The notes under the pieces: generated by a model | Told to the model about the DNA's origin: nothing | Seen by the model: only the letters and a program-made list of their open reading frames with translations | Database searches by the model: none | Position numbers and translations under genes: made by a program | Assembly (NCBI RefSeq): GCF_024397895.1 | Contig: NZ_CP073346.1 | Location: 124,001-188,000, forward strand | DNA from: Pseudomonas benzenivorans | Lineage (GTDB): Bacteria > Pseudomonadota > Gammaproteobacteria > Pseudomonadales > Pseudomonadaceae | Direction of reading: 5' to 3' | Length of the DNA stretch: 64,000 bases | Part shown: positions 26,334 through 33,564 of the stretch, piece after piece | Numbering within the stretch: the stretch's first letter is position 1 | Layout: each line of letters begins with the position of its first letter

Positions 26334-26954
26334 TCAGCGGCTGCTCAGTTGCTTGTCGATGCGGCGCAGGCGGCGTTCCAGCCCGGCTATCTGCTGTTGC
26401 CAGCTCTCCTGGGCACGGGCGTCTACCTGTTGCAGACGGGCTAGCTTGCGGGCAAAGGTGCGCAGGTGCATGCCTTTGGGCCGGGGTATGCACTCAGCTG
26501 GCAGATCCATCAGGCCCAGTTCACAGCCAAGGGCGTGGCGTAGCTTCCACGACAGGTCAAGAGCCAGGTCACGCTTGCTGGCCTGCTGGCTGGCGTAGTT
26601 GAGGCGCAGGCAGTGGCGGCAGGCAAAGTAGCGCCTCAGGTACAGCACAGCCACTCGGCGACCACAACAGGGGCACAGGAACCAAGGGCGATGGCCGCCG
26701 AGCTGACAGGGTGTCCAGGTGATGGGCACCGGGTAGTCCAGCATTTCGGGCTTGTCGTCACGGCTCAGATGGTAGTACAGACGCAGTGTGCTGGCGTTGG
26801 GCATGGTCATCCCGATACTGGCTGTACGGTCGCCATCACGCCACCAGGCCCAGCTGCCAGAGTAGCCGGGCTGCAGGGCGCCGGCCTTGTACAACCTGCG
26901 CACATCCAAGTGACGATGGTGCTCCAGGGTATTTTTCTGCTTCGGTCGGCTCAT
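26334..26954 (-). CDS. Zinc-ribbon protein of unknown function
   Basis: 206 residues. The N-terminal half holds a conserved block (HLDVRRLYKAGALQPGYSGS, WAWWRDGDRTASIGM) and the central WTPCQLGGHRPWFLCPCCGR. A probable zinc ribbon is formed by CPCC (about residues 94-97) and CRHC (about 112-115) around RRVAVLYLRRYFA. The C-terminal third is a basic, helical tail rich in Arg, Leu and Gln. I recall similar proteins as hypothetical genes in proteobacterial islands near AlpA or integrase genes, without assigned function; nucleic-acid binding is likely from the ribbon and basic tail. Lies 252 bases upstream of the restriction enzyme start on the same strand. Confidence 0.7.
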   Translation of the reverse strand: MSRPKQKNTLEHHRHLDVRRLYKAGALQPGYSGSWAWWRDGDRTASIGMTMPNASTLRLYYHLSRDDKPEMLDYPVPITWTPCQLGGHRPWFLCPCCGRRVAVLYLRRYFACRHCLRLNYASQQASKRDLALDLSWKLRHALGCELGLMDLPAECIPRPKGMHLRTFARKLARLQQVDARAQESWQQQIAGLERRLRRIDKQLSSR

Positions 26955-27096
26955 TGGGGCAACCTAAATCAATTGGGAAATCAACAGGTTTTCGGTAACC
27001 CGCGAGAACTTCCCGGCTTGGTGTCTGACGGCTCGCTATAGCGTGACTGCGGAGGCGAACTCTCGGTTACTAGCGTTGACCTCCTGGCACGTTGAT

Positions 27097-27960
27097 TTAC
27101 GCTGATGCGCTCGGGCTGTCGTAGTCGGCCAGCCATTCGTCCACGGTCTGTTCCTGCGGTGGCTTGCGGGATGACTGGGGGAACGAGGCGACCGTATGGC
27201 CATGGTTCCTGATTACCGTTTTACCGTGGGTATTTTCACCCGTACCAGAGAAAGACCGCAGGCCGCATGGTTGCTGAGTTGGAGCGATTTCCTTGTCCGA
27301 CGTTCTTGTCCGGGAGTTGTCCGGGCCTTGTCCGACGATTGTCCGGGAGTTGTCCGGCAGAACAGCCAGGCGAACTACTGGTGCCGGGATGTTCAGTGCC
27401 AGCAGAGTACGGGTGTCCAGCCGAGCATCAGTGCGATACGCGGTCAGACTGGCGGTGAACAGAATGCCCTTCAACTTGCCCATGTAGTCGTGCAGGGCAG
27501 ACAGTCGCCTTGGCATAGGCAAACAGGTGGCTTGCCAGAAGTGGTACAGCTGGTAGTCCTTGCTAATACGGAATTGCCCTGCCGGAAGTGGGCTGCCCTT
27601 CTTGCCTGCAGCAGTATCACGGGCGCGGGTTAGCTCCACGTTGAAGATGGTGTAAGCATCTGCCCGGCCAATAACAGACTGAAACTGCAGGGTCAGCCCT
27701 CCCTGCTTGTGCCTGCCATAGCGGCCTGTTGCATGGCTACGGTACAGATAGGCATCTACTCCGACAGCGGACAGGATTTGCAGGGTCAACGTCAGGTTGT
27801 GCTGTGCCATCCAGTTGGCCGGAACTGGTTTGCCGCTGGCCGGATGGATGACCAGCTGGCCGCGCTCGATGCTGACGCTATCGCCCTGCGCCAGCAGCCT
27901 ATGCAGCAGCTCAGAAGGCTCCTGCGTGGCTACAGTGACGGGACTGGTGTGGATGGCCAT
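27097..27960 (-). CDS. Probable replication initiator of the element, with internal iterons
   Basis: 287 residues with no named domain that I can recognise. Residues 1-195 look like a folded domain (QHNLTLTLQILSAVGVDAYL, RADAYTIFNVELTRARDT, QFRISKDYQLYHFWQATC), 200-265 a polar low-complexity linker, and the tail ends EQTVDEWLADYDSPSASA. The linker DNA holds six TTGTCCGR copies (27293-27357), most at 11-bp spacing, a pattern found in the lambda O gene where the origin lies inside the initiator gene. That is the only reason to propose replication; without it this is a hypothetical protein. The ATG at 27960 has AGGGGA upstream; a GTG at 27981 overlapping the AlpA stop is the alternative. Follows the AlpA-like gene, suggesting co-transcription. 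Confidence 0.55.
   Translation of the reverse strand: MAIHTSPVTVATQEPSELLHRLLAQGDSVSIERGQLVIHPASGKPVPANWMAQHNLTLTLQILSAVGVDAYLYRSHATGRYGRHKQGGLTLQFQSVIGRADAYTIFNVELTRARDTAAGKKGSPLPAGQFRISKDYQLYHFWQATCLPMPRRLSALHDYMGKLKGILFTASLTAYRTDARLDTRTLLALNIPAPVVRLAVLPDNSRTIVGQGPDNSRTRTSDKEIAPTQQPCGLRSFSGTGENTHGKTVIRNHGHTVASFPQSSRKPPQEQTVDEWLADYDSPSASA
27293..27357. repeat. Iteron-like array, six TTGTCCGR copies
   Basis: Copies start at 27293, 27306, 27317, 27328, 27339 and 27350. The last five are exactly 11 bp apart; copies 1 and 4 end in A, the others in G. Three units make 33 bp, which shows in the protein as an 11-residue repeat starting PDNSRT. A relatively AT-rich stretch (27205-27240) lies just downstream in gene direction. 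Candidate replication origin. Confidence 0.7.
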
Positions 27961-27977
27961 AGCTGCCAGTCCCCTAC

Positions 27978-28214
27978 TCACGCGCCCTTACGGCTTTCCA
28001 GGCGGGCCTGCAGGTAGGCTTCCACTTCGCTGCGCACAAAGTAAACGCGGCTGCGGCGGTCGCTACCATCCTTCAGCGGCTTGGGGAACTCGGGATCACG
28101 GGCACGCAGCTTGTCAACACCGGAGCGGGTACGGCGCAGAACAGCGGCCAGGTCGGCCATGGTCAACAGTTCGGGAAAGGTGCTGGTGGGTTCGGAGGCG
28201 TGGTGCGTGGTCAT
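27978..28214 (-). CDS. AlpA-like helix-turn-helix regulator / excisionase
   Basis: 78-residue MerR-like winged helix-turn-helix of the AlpA/excisionase family: LLTMADLAAVLRRTRSGVDK (helix-turn-helix), DPEFPKPLKDG and the wing RRSRVYFVRSEVEAYLQARL. AlpA proteins activate integrase genes or act as excision directionality factors in P4-like elements. The ATG at 28214 has CAGGAGC 8 bases upstream; ten more in-frame codons to 28244 were rejected. Its stop overlaps the possible GTG start of the next gene. An inverted-repeat cluster sits upstream at 28293-28377, a plausible operator. Confidence 0.85.
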   Translation of the reverse strand: MTTHHASEPTSTFPELLTMADLAAVLRRTRSGVDKLRARDPEFPKPLKDGSDRRSRVYFVRSEVEAYLQARLESRKGA

Positions 28215-28292
28215 ATTGGGTGCTCCTGTTTGGGGACAGGGCACACGATAGCGATGCAGTTGAGGCGACCGCCAAGCAGTGGAACTAGACAG

Positions 28293-28377
28293 CAGGTATG
28301 CACCTGAACACTAGGGCTGGTGGGCACCTACAAGATGGGTAGGTGCCCAGTCACAGGCCGGCCTTAGGTGGGCACCT
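28293..28377. repeat. Cluster of inverted repeats upstream of the AlpA-like gene
   Basis: Contains CAGGT/ACCTG around ATGC (28293-28306), a perfect 10-bp inverted repeat TGGGCACCTA / TAGGTGCCCA (28321-28330 and 28340-28349) and a third TGGGCACCT at 28369-28377. It lies in the only sizeable gap in the element's right half (28215-28398). Candidate operator or recombination-factor binding region. Confidence 0.65.
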
Positions 28378-28398
28378 TTATGTACTCAATTGATTTTA

Positions 28399-29091
28399 TT
28401 AACTTTTATTGGTGGCGGCTGATCTATTTTTACGGTTGCCGGGGCTTAAGTGTCTCGGCCGAAGAATCAGGTTGACGGCTTGGGCCATGTTTGCACCAGC
28501 GCCACGCCCCTTCAGGTATTCAACCACTTCAGTCTGGCTAGGAGCGGTGCTTGGATCATCTGGATCATAAGTTGACCAGAGCTGCTTGATGGCATCCTCG
28601 ACAAATTCCAGGCCTTCAGAGGTGTGGCCGCGATAAGGCAGTGCCAAAGGTGTTGCTTCAATAATCTCAGCCTGTTTCTGATCCAACTGCGTCAGCTTGG
28701 CGGGCGATGCTGGCTTGGTAACCTGGACGCGTTCTGTCTCTATCCAGTTCAGGAGGGCCGCGCGAGAAATGACGGTGTGGGCGGGACTGATGTCGTATGT
28801 ACGATCAGAGGGCTTGATATTCATTGCATATGGCTGCTCGGAGTAGTTTTCGGGCAAGACCCATGCACAACAAATGACAGGGCTGATCATGCCTTGGCGG
28901 ATGGCTGAGACAATAGAGAGACAGTGGGCGTGCGCCTTCTTCCAGCGGGGGAACTGCTGCTCTTTGGCTTGTGCCAGCGTTTCCACATCGAGTGGATCAA
29001 TCATGGCCATCAGGAGAGCAGCCTGCTCCACCGTGAACTCCATGACGGCTTTCCAGTGACTCAGGTCCGGCAGGTCGTTTTCGTAATCCAT
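28399..29091 (-). CDS. Element-encoded protein of unknown function
   Basis: 230 residues, acidic N terminus (MDYENDLPDLSHWKAVMEFT) and basic C terminus (RPRHLSPGNRKNRSAATNKS). It has a middle block PSDRTYDISPAHTVISRAAL followed by LNWIETERVQVTKP, which looks like a helix-turn-helix-free adaptor segment common in proteins next to integrases. I recognise no catalytic motif. GGAGCACAGCC precedes the ATG at 29091, a good ribosome site. Lies 37 bases downstream of the integrase, so likely in its transcript. Slightly lower GC than neighbouring chromosomal genes. Confidence 0.65.
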   Translation of the reverse strand: MDYENDLPDLSHWKAVMEFTVEQAALLMAMIDPLDVETLAQAKEQQFPRWKKAHAHCLSIVSAIRQGMISPVICCAWVLPENYSEQPYAMNIKPSDRTYDISPAHTVISRAALLNWIETERVQVTKPASPAKLTQLDQKQAEIIEATPLALPYRGHTSEGLEFVEDAIKQLWSTYDPDDPSTAPSQTEVVEYLKGRGAGANMAQAVNLILRPRHLSPGNRKNRSAATNKS

Positions 29092-29128
29092 GGCTGTGCT
29101 CCTGTGCTCCTGGCTGCATTGATTTCTA

Positions 29129-30445
29129 TCAGGCTGGCCGCCTGATCGTCACGACATTGCCAGCATCTTGGCTCCGGTTAGCGAACTCGTAGGGTGTCAG
29201 GTACTGCTGCCGGCAGGCGTCCAGGTAATCGGCCCACCACTGGCACATCAGTCGGCGCTCGTCCAAGTGTTCAGCCTTGTGAATGTAGGCGGCTCGAACC
29301 CCGTTGCGCTCCTGATGGCTCATCTGCCGCTCTACGGCGTCACGGCTCCAGAGACCCGATTCGATCAGGGCTGAACAGGCCATTGCGCGGAATCCATGAC
29401 CACATACTTCGGTCTTGGTGTCATAGCCCATACGACGCAGGGCGGCGTTGACGGTATTTTCACTCATTGGCTTCCAGTGCTGGTGGTCACCGATGAAGAT
29501 CAGGTCGAAGCGGCCGGTCAGCTGGTGCGCGGCTCCCAGCGTGGCCAGCGCCTGCCGACTGAGGGGCACCAGATGTGGGGTCGACATCTTGGCGCCTCGG
29601 GTGGCGTGCTTTACGCCTTCGATGGGCTGCCGCTCGCCGGGGATAGTCCAGAGGGCACGTTCAAAGTCGATTTCTTCCCAGCGAGAAAATCGCAGTTCAC
29701 TGGAGCGAATGAAGACCTGCAAGGTCAGCATGACGGCGAGCCGGGTCAGCGCTCTGCCATTGTAGGCATCTAGGCGCGCCAGCAACTCCGCTAGGCGTTC
29801 CAGTGGAAGGGCTGGCCTATGGGCAGCCTTGCGCGTGGCGGTGGCCCCCTGCAGGTCGTTGGCGGGGTTGGTCTCGATCAGGCCATGCTGGACGGCGCGG
29901 CGCATGATGGCGGTGACGTACTGGCGCAGGCGGCTGGCCAGCTCCAAGGTGTCACGCTGCTCGGCCAGCTTCAGCGGCGCCAGCAGGTCGCGTGCCTTCA
30001 GTTCGGCAATGGGGTGCCCTCCCAATAGCGGGAACAGATGCTGCTCCATCCGGCGTAGCACGGTGGCGGCATGGCCGGGCTTCCACTTAAGGGCGCAAGC
30101 GGCGTGCCATTCGCGGGCCTGTGCCTCGAAAGTATTTGCTGCTGTGGCACTGGCTTCGGCCTTGGCTTGCCGGGCCTGCTCTATGGGGTCTTGGCCCTGC
30201 GCCAGTAGCTCTAGGGCTTCGGCGCGGCGTTCACGGGCGGCTTTCAGGCCAAGGGATGGGTAGTTGCCGAAGGTGGCCAGTCCCGGACGCCCATTTGGCT
30301 TGGTGTATTTGAAGCGCCAGGTCTTCACTCCTGTGGGCTTCACCAACAGGAACAGCCCCTGCCCATCGAACAGGGTGTAGTCCTTTTCCTTAGGGCGTGC
30401 GGCCTGGCATTTGGGATCGGTCAGAGGGGTAACAGTGCGCGCCAT
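29129..30445 (-). CDS. P4-type tyrosine integrase of the tRNA-Leu element
   Basis: 438 residues. N-terminal DUF4102-type arm-binding domain: LTDPKCQAARPKEKDYTLFD then GLFLLVKPTGVKTWRFKY and FGNYPSLGLKAARERRAEA. Core-binding region 105-200 and C-terminal catalytic domain with Arg247 (FIRSSELRFSRWEEID), Lys286, His350-x-x-Arg353 in CGHGFRAMACSALIE, His377 in RQMSHQERN and the nucleophile Tyr387 in AAYIHKAEHLDERR. The full catalytic set is present, so it should be active. The start is 29 bases inside the right 23-bp repeat and about 170 bases from the intact tRNA, the usual position for an integrase that targets tRNA 3' ends. Confidence 0.95.
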   Translation of the reverse strand: MARTVTPLTDPKCQAARPKEKDYTLFDGQGLFLLVKPTGVKTWRFKYTKPNGRPGLATFGNYPSLGLKAARERRAEALELLAQGQDPIEQARQAKAEASATAANTFEAQAREWHAACALKWKPGHAATVLRRMEQHLFPLLGGHPIAELKARDLLAPLKLAEQRDTLELASRLRQYVTAIMRRAVQHGLIETNPANDLQGATATRKAAHRPALPLERLAELLARLDAYNGRALTRLAVMLTLQVFIRSSELRFSRWEEIDFERALWTIPGERQPIEGVKHATRGAKMSTPHLVPLSRQALATLGAAHQLTGRFDLIFIGDHQHWKPMSENTVNAALRRMGYDTKTEVCGHGFRAMACSALIESGLWSRDAVERQMSHQERNGVRAAYIHKAEHLDERRLMCQWWADYLDACRQQYLTPYEFANRSQDAGNVVTIRRPA

Positions 30446-30473
30446 TGGTATACGCCATCCATATCGAATCGGG

Positions 30474-30496
30474 ATATACCTAAACGTATACCTAAA
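30474..30496. repeat. 23-bp element-end direct repeat, right copy
   Basis: Identical to 20918-20940 and in the same orientation. Located between the integrase start and the right att core, so it overlaps the likely integrase promoter; binding by integrase here could give autoregulation. Confidence 0.8.
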
Positions 30497-30536
30497 TCAC
30501 GGGGTTATCTAGATGAAGGCGGGAATACGCAGGCAC

Positions 30537-30562
30537 AAAAAAACCGGCTAAAGCGCCGGTTT
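30537..30562 (-). terminator. Terminator for tRNA-Leu carried by the element
   Basis: Reverse strand: AAACCGGC, a short loop, GCCGGTTT and a run of seven T. It lies about 55 bases beyond the tRNA-Leu 3' end, replacing the native terminator displaced to 20761-20784. Confidence 0.75.
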
Positions 30563-30616
30563 AATTGGTTATTCCGCACATTCAGGGTCTCCCGGGAGTA
30601 CCCGGAAAAACGAAAA

Positions 30617-30639
30617 TGGTGCCCCGAGCCGGAATCGAA
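30617..30639 (-). repeat. Right attachment-site copy (3' end of intact tRNA-Leu)
   Basis: The terminal 23 bases of tRNA-Leu including CCA. The 17-bp core at 30623-30639 is exactly repeated at 20847-20863. Confidence 0.85.
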
Positions 30640-30703
30640 CCGGCAAGACCTTGCGGTCGGCAGATTTTAAGTCTGCTGTGTTTACCAATTTCACCATCGG
30701 GGC
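30617..30703 (-). tRNA. tRNA-Leu (anticodon TAA)
   Basis: 87 bases with a seven-pair acceptor stem GCCCCGA/TCGGGGC, discriminator A and encoded CCA. The anticodon loop CTTAAAA gives TAA. The variable arm is long (CGACCGCAAGGTCTT), as in class II tRNAs, and the T loop is TTCGATT. Integration target of the element, which restores the 3' end. Confidence 0.96.
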
Positions 30704-30848
30704 GCTTTGGCGACTCGCTTGACGCTACCAAGCACTTCGGCACTGCACCAACCTCAGCGGTTATGCCAGGGTCGTGCTGTGATGCTTGGGTGCGAGGCCG
30801 GGACTATATACAGCCCTCAGCGGCCCCGCAAGCCTTACAAAAGCCATT

Positions 30849-30886
30849 AAAAAAGCCCTGTAGATCGCTGATCTACAGGGCTTTTT
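30849..30886. terminator. Hairpin between tRNA-Cys and tRNA-Leu
   Basis: A 13-bp perfect stem (GCCCTGTAGATC type) with a short loop, A-run on the left and T-run on the right. It would act on either strand; here it follows tRNA-Cys on the reverse strand and may separate its transcript from tRNA-Leu or serve as a processing structure. Confidence 0.65.
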
Positions 30887-30889
30887 AAT

Positions 30890-30963
30890 TGGAGGCTGAG
30901 GTCGGAATCGAACCGGCGTTCACGGATTTGCAATCCGGTGCATAACCACTCTGCTACTCAGCC
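30890..30963 (-). tRNA. tRNA-Cys (anticodon GCA)
   Basis: 74 bases: acceptor GGCTGAG/CTCAGCC, discriminator T, encoded CCA. The anticodon loop within GGATTGCAAATCC gives GCA. Cloverleaf arms are complete. Confidence 0.96.
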
Positions 30964-30972
30964 TTTAAACCA

Positions 30973-30997
30973 AACGGGCCGTCATAAACGGCCCGTT
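30973..30997. other. Hairpin between tRNA-Gly and tRNA-Cys
   Basis: Perfect 10-bp stem AACGGGCCGT / ACGGCCCGTT around CATAA, without a T tract. More likely a processing or attenuating structure in the tRNA transcript than a strong terminator. Confidence 0.5.
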
Positions 30998-31002
30998 GAA
31001 AC

Positions 31003-31078
<76 letters not shown>

Positions 31079-31145
31079 TTGTCTTGGTGACGGGCGCCAT
31101 TCTATAGGTTCAGAACGCCCCGTCAACCCCTTGATTCAAAAAAGC

Positions 31146-31706
31146 TTATTTCTTTTCGGCGGTGGTGCTGAGGTGCGGCCAGGCGGCCAGCAGGTACTGC
31201 AGCATCGACCACAGCGTCAGCACCGCGGCAACGATCAGCAACCCATAGCCGAGCAGAACCCATAAGGTAAACGCAGGCGGATTGGCCAGCAGAATGACCA
31301 GCGCGGCCATCTGCGCAGCGGTCTTCCACTTGGCCAGGTTGGACACCGCGACATGGGCGCGGGCGCCCAGCTCGGCCATCCACTCGCGCAGCGCCGACAC
31401 CACGATTTCTCGGCCGATGATGATCGCCGCCGACAGGGTCAACCACAGGTTGGCGTGCTCGGCCACCAGCAAGACCAGGGCGACGGCCACCATCAGTTTG
31501 TCGGCCACCGGATCGAGGAAGGCACCAAACGGCGTGCTCTGCTCCCAGCGCCGCGCGAGGTAGCCGTCGAGCCAGTCGGTGACGGCGGCGCACGCGAATA
31601 CCCCGCTGGCCGCCCAATAGCTCCAGGAGAATGGCAGGTAGAACAACAGAATGAAGATCGGGATCAGCAGGACGCGGAGCACGGTAAGCAGGTTGGGGAT
31701 ATTCAT
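31146..31706 (-). CDS. pgsA: CDP-diacylglycerol--glycerol-3-phosphate 3-phosphatidyltransferase
   Basis: Membrane enzyme committing CDP-diacylglycerol to phosphatidylglycerol phosphate, the precursor of PG and cardiolipin. The CDP-alcohol phosphotransferase signature D-G-x2-A-R-x8-G-x3-D-x3-D is seen in [16 protein letters not shown] then [17 protein letters not shown]. 186 residues with four to five helices; starts [20 protein letters not shown]. An in-frame GTG two codons upstream (31712) is possible, but ATG at 31706 matches the family. Downstream of gacA-uvrC on the same strand and followed by tRNA-Gly, -Cys and -Leu, as in other Pseudomonas. Confidence 0.95.
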   Translation of the reverse strand: MNIPNLLTVLRVLLIPIFILLFYLPFSWSYWAASGVFACAAVTDWLDGYLARRWEQSTPFGAFLDPVADKLMVAVALVLLVAEHANLWLTLSAAIIIGREIVVSALREWMAELGARAHVAVSNLAKWKTAAQMAALVILLANPPAFTLWVLLGYGLLIVAAVLTLWSMLQYLLAAWPHLSTTAEKK

Positions 31707-31739
31707 CGGCACAACTGGGCTGCGAGGTGAGCCGGCATT

Positions 31740-33563
31740 CTACTCGCTGTGCAATGCGGCATAAATCAACTCGGCGAGCTTTTTGCTAATCCCAGGGGCC
31801 TTGGCGATCTCCTCGGCGCTGGCGCGGGTCAGTTCCTGCAAGCCGCCGAAGTGATTGAGCAGTTCGCGCCGGCGCTTGGGCCCTACCCCGGCGACCTCTT
31901 CCAGGCTGGAGGTGCGGCGCGCCTTGCCACGGCGGGCACGGTGCCCGGTGATGGCGAAGCGGTGCGATTCGTCGCGGATCTGCTGGATCAGGTGCAGCGC
32001 CGGCGAATTGCCCGGAAGGGTGAACTCATGGGCGGCGTCGTTGAGGTAGAGGGTTTCCAGGCCCGGCTTGCGGGTCGTTCCCTTGGCCACGCCGAGCAGG
32101 ATCAGATCGGGGACCGCCAGCTCCTCCAGCACCTCGCGCGCCATGGCCAGCTGCCCCTTGCCGCCATCGACCAGGAGGATGTCCGGCAGTTTGCCCTCGC
32201 CGTCCTTGACCTTGCTGAAGCGCCGCGTCAGCGCCTGGTGCATGGCCGCGTAGTCGTCGCCGGGGGTAACCCCTTCGATGTTGTAGCGGCGGTAGTCCGA
32301 TTTCAGCGGCCCCTCCGGGCCGAACACCACGCAGGAGGCCACCGTGGCCTCGCCACTGGAGTGGCTGATGTCGAAGCACTCCAGGCGCTGCGGCAACTCG
32401 TCCATGTCGAGTGCCTCGGCCAGGGCCTCGAAACGGGCGGCGACGTGCTGGCGGTTGGCCAGGCGTGCGCCGAGCGCCTGTTCGGCATTGGTCACGGCCA
32501 GCTGCTGCCAGCGCGCGCGGGTGCCGCGCACCCGGTGACTGATGCTCAGCTCGCGGCCACGGGCCTCGGCGATGGCGTCGATCAGGGTTGGGAAGTCTTC
32601 GTGCAGCACGTTGACGATCAGCTCGCTGGGCAGGTCGCGTTCCTGGCTGCTGAGGTAATACTGGGCGAGGAAGGCCAGCATCACCTCGTTACCCTCCTCC
32701 TCGATCCCCACCTGGGGAAAGAAGTTCTTGCTGCCCAGCACGCGGCCGCCGCGCACGCTGATCAGGTGCACGCAGGCGCCGCCCGGGTTGACCATGGCGG
32801 CGACTATGTCGACATCGCCGCTGCCGCCTTCCATGCTCTGCTGGTCCTGCACCCGGCGCAGCAAGGCGATCTGGTCGCGCAACTCGGCGGCGCGCTCGAA
32901 ATCCAGGGCCATGGCGGCCTTCTGCATACTCGTCGAGAGCTCATCGCTGAGGGCGTTGCTGCGTCCCTCGAGGAACATCACCGTGTGGCGCACATCCTCG
33001 GCGTACTCGGCCGGCTCGACCAGGCCCACGCAGGGCCCCTTGCAACGCTTGATCTGGTATTGCAGGCAGGGCCGCGTGCGGTTCTTGAAGTAGCTGTCCT
33101 CGCACTGGCGCACCAGGAAGGTCTTCTGCAGCAGACCGAGGCTTTCGCGAATCGCCCCGGCGCTGGGATAGGGCCCGAAGTAGCGGCCCTTGAGCTTCTT
33201 CGCCCCGCGATGAATGCCCAGGCGTGGGAACTCGCCATCGGAGAGGAACACGTAGGGGTAGGACTTATCGTCGCGCAGCAGGATGTTGTAAGGCGGCCGC
33301 CACTGCTTGATCAGGGTCTGCTCGAGCAGCAGGGCCTCGGTTTCGTTGGCGGTGATGGTGGTTTCGACCTGGGCGATCTTGCCGACCAGCGCCGCGGTCT
33401 TCGGCGCCAGGCCGGTCTTGCGAAAGTAGCTGGCCAGGCGATTCTTCAGGTTCTTCGCCTTGCCGACGTAGAGCAGCTTGGCCTCCGCATCGAACATGCG
33501 GTAGACGCCGGGCCGGCCGCTACAGGTGGCGAGGAAGGCGCTGGGGTCGAACGCGGTGGTCAT
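31740..33563 (-). CDS. uvrC: Excinuclease ABC subunit C
   Basis: Makes both incisions in nucleotide excision repair when recruited by UvrB to damaged DNA. N-terminal GIY-YIG nuclease: [20 protein letters not shown] then [14 protein letters not shown], and the [20 protein letters not shown] segment. UVR-type UvrB-binding region near residues 200-240, RNase H-like 5' nuclease domain with [20 protein letters not shown] and [12 protein letters not shown], and C-terminal helix-hairpin-helix pairs ([20 protein letters not shown]). 607 residues. The ATG at 33563 lies one base after the gacA stop (TGA-G-ATG), so the two are translationally coupled; the longer frame to 33623 would lie inside gacA. Confidence 0.96.
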   Translation of the reverse strand: MTTAFDPSAFLATCSGRPGVYRMFDAEAKLLYVGKAKNLKNRLASYFRKTGLAPKTAALVGKIAQVETTITANETEALLLEQTLIKQWRPPYNILLRDDKSYPYVFLSDGEFPRLGIHRGAKKLKGRYFGPYPSAGAIRESLGLLQKTFLVRQCEDSYFKNRTRPCLQYQIKRCKGPCVGLVEPAEYAEDVRHTVMFLEGRSNALSDELSTSMQKAAMALDFERAAELRDQIALLRRVQDQQSMEGGSGDVDIVAAMVNPGGACVHLISVRGGRVLGSKNFFPQVGIEEEGNEVMLAFLAQYYLSSQERDLPSELIVNVLHEDFPTLIDAIAEARGRELSISHRVRGTRARWQQLAVTNAEQALGARLANRQHVAARFEALAEALDMDELPQRLECFDISHSSGEATVASCVVFGPEGPLKSDYRRYNIEGVTPGDDYAAMHQALTRRFSKVKDGEGKLPDILLVDGGKGQLAMAREVLEELAVPDLILLGVAKGTTRKPGLETLYLNDAAHEFTLPGNSPALHLIQQIRDESHRFAITGHRARRGKARRTSSLEEVAGVGPKRRRELLNHFGGLQELTRASAEEIAKAPGISKKLAELIYAALHSE

Positions 33564-33564
33564 C

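Larger units (their letters stand above)
20842..30639. mobile_element. Integrative element in tRNA-Leu(TAA), about 9.8 kb
   Basis: Bounded by two copies of the tRNA-Leu 3' end in the same orientation (20842-20863 and 30617-30639). Both ends also carry an identical 23-bp direct repeat (20918-20940, 30474-30496). Content, right to left, all on the reverse strand: P4-type tyrosine integrase next to the intact tRNA, unknown 230-residue protein, AlpA-like regulator, probable replication initiator with internal iterons, zinc-ribbon protein, and a 1626-residue restriction-modification enzyme. No capsid, packaging, conjugation or transposase genes are visible, so movement would need a helper. The genes outside (putP on one side, tRNA-Cys, tRNA-Gly, pgsA, uvrC, gacA on the other) are ordinary chromosome. 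Confidence 0.88.

Noticed and set aside
26164..26493. 109-codon frame overlapping the end of the zinc-ribbon gene
   Set aside because: Out of frame with the zinc-ribbon gene on the same strand, Pro/His-rich, no start signal; a shadow frame.
20842..30639. Element as a complete prophage or conjugative element
   Set aside because: No structural, packaging, relaxase or secretion genes are present in the 9.8 kb.
30849..31001. Repeated hairpins between tRNAs considered as a CRISPR-like array
   Set aside because: Only two unrelated hairpins, each of terminator or processing type, with tRNA genes as 'spacers'; no repeat-spacer structure.
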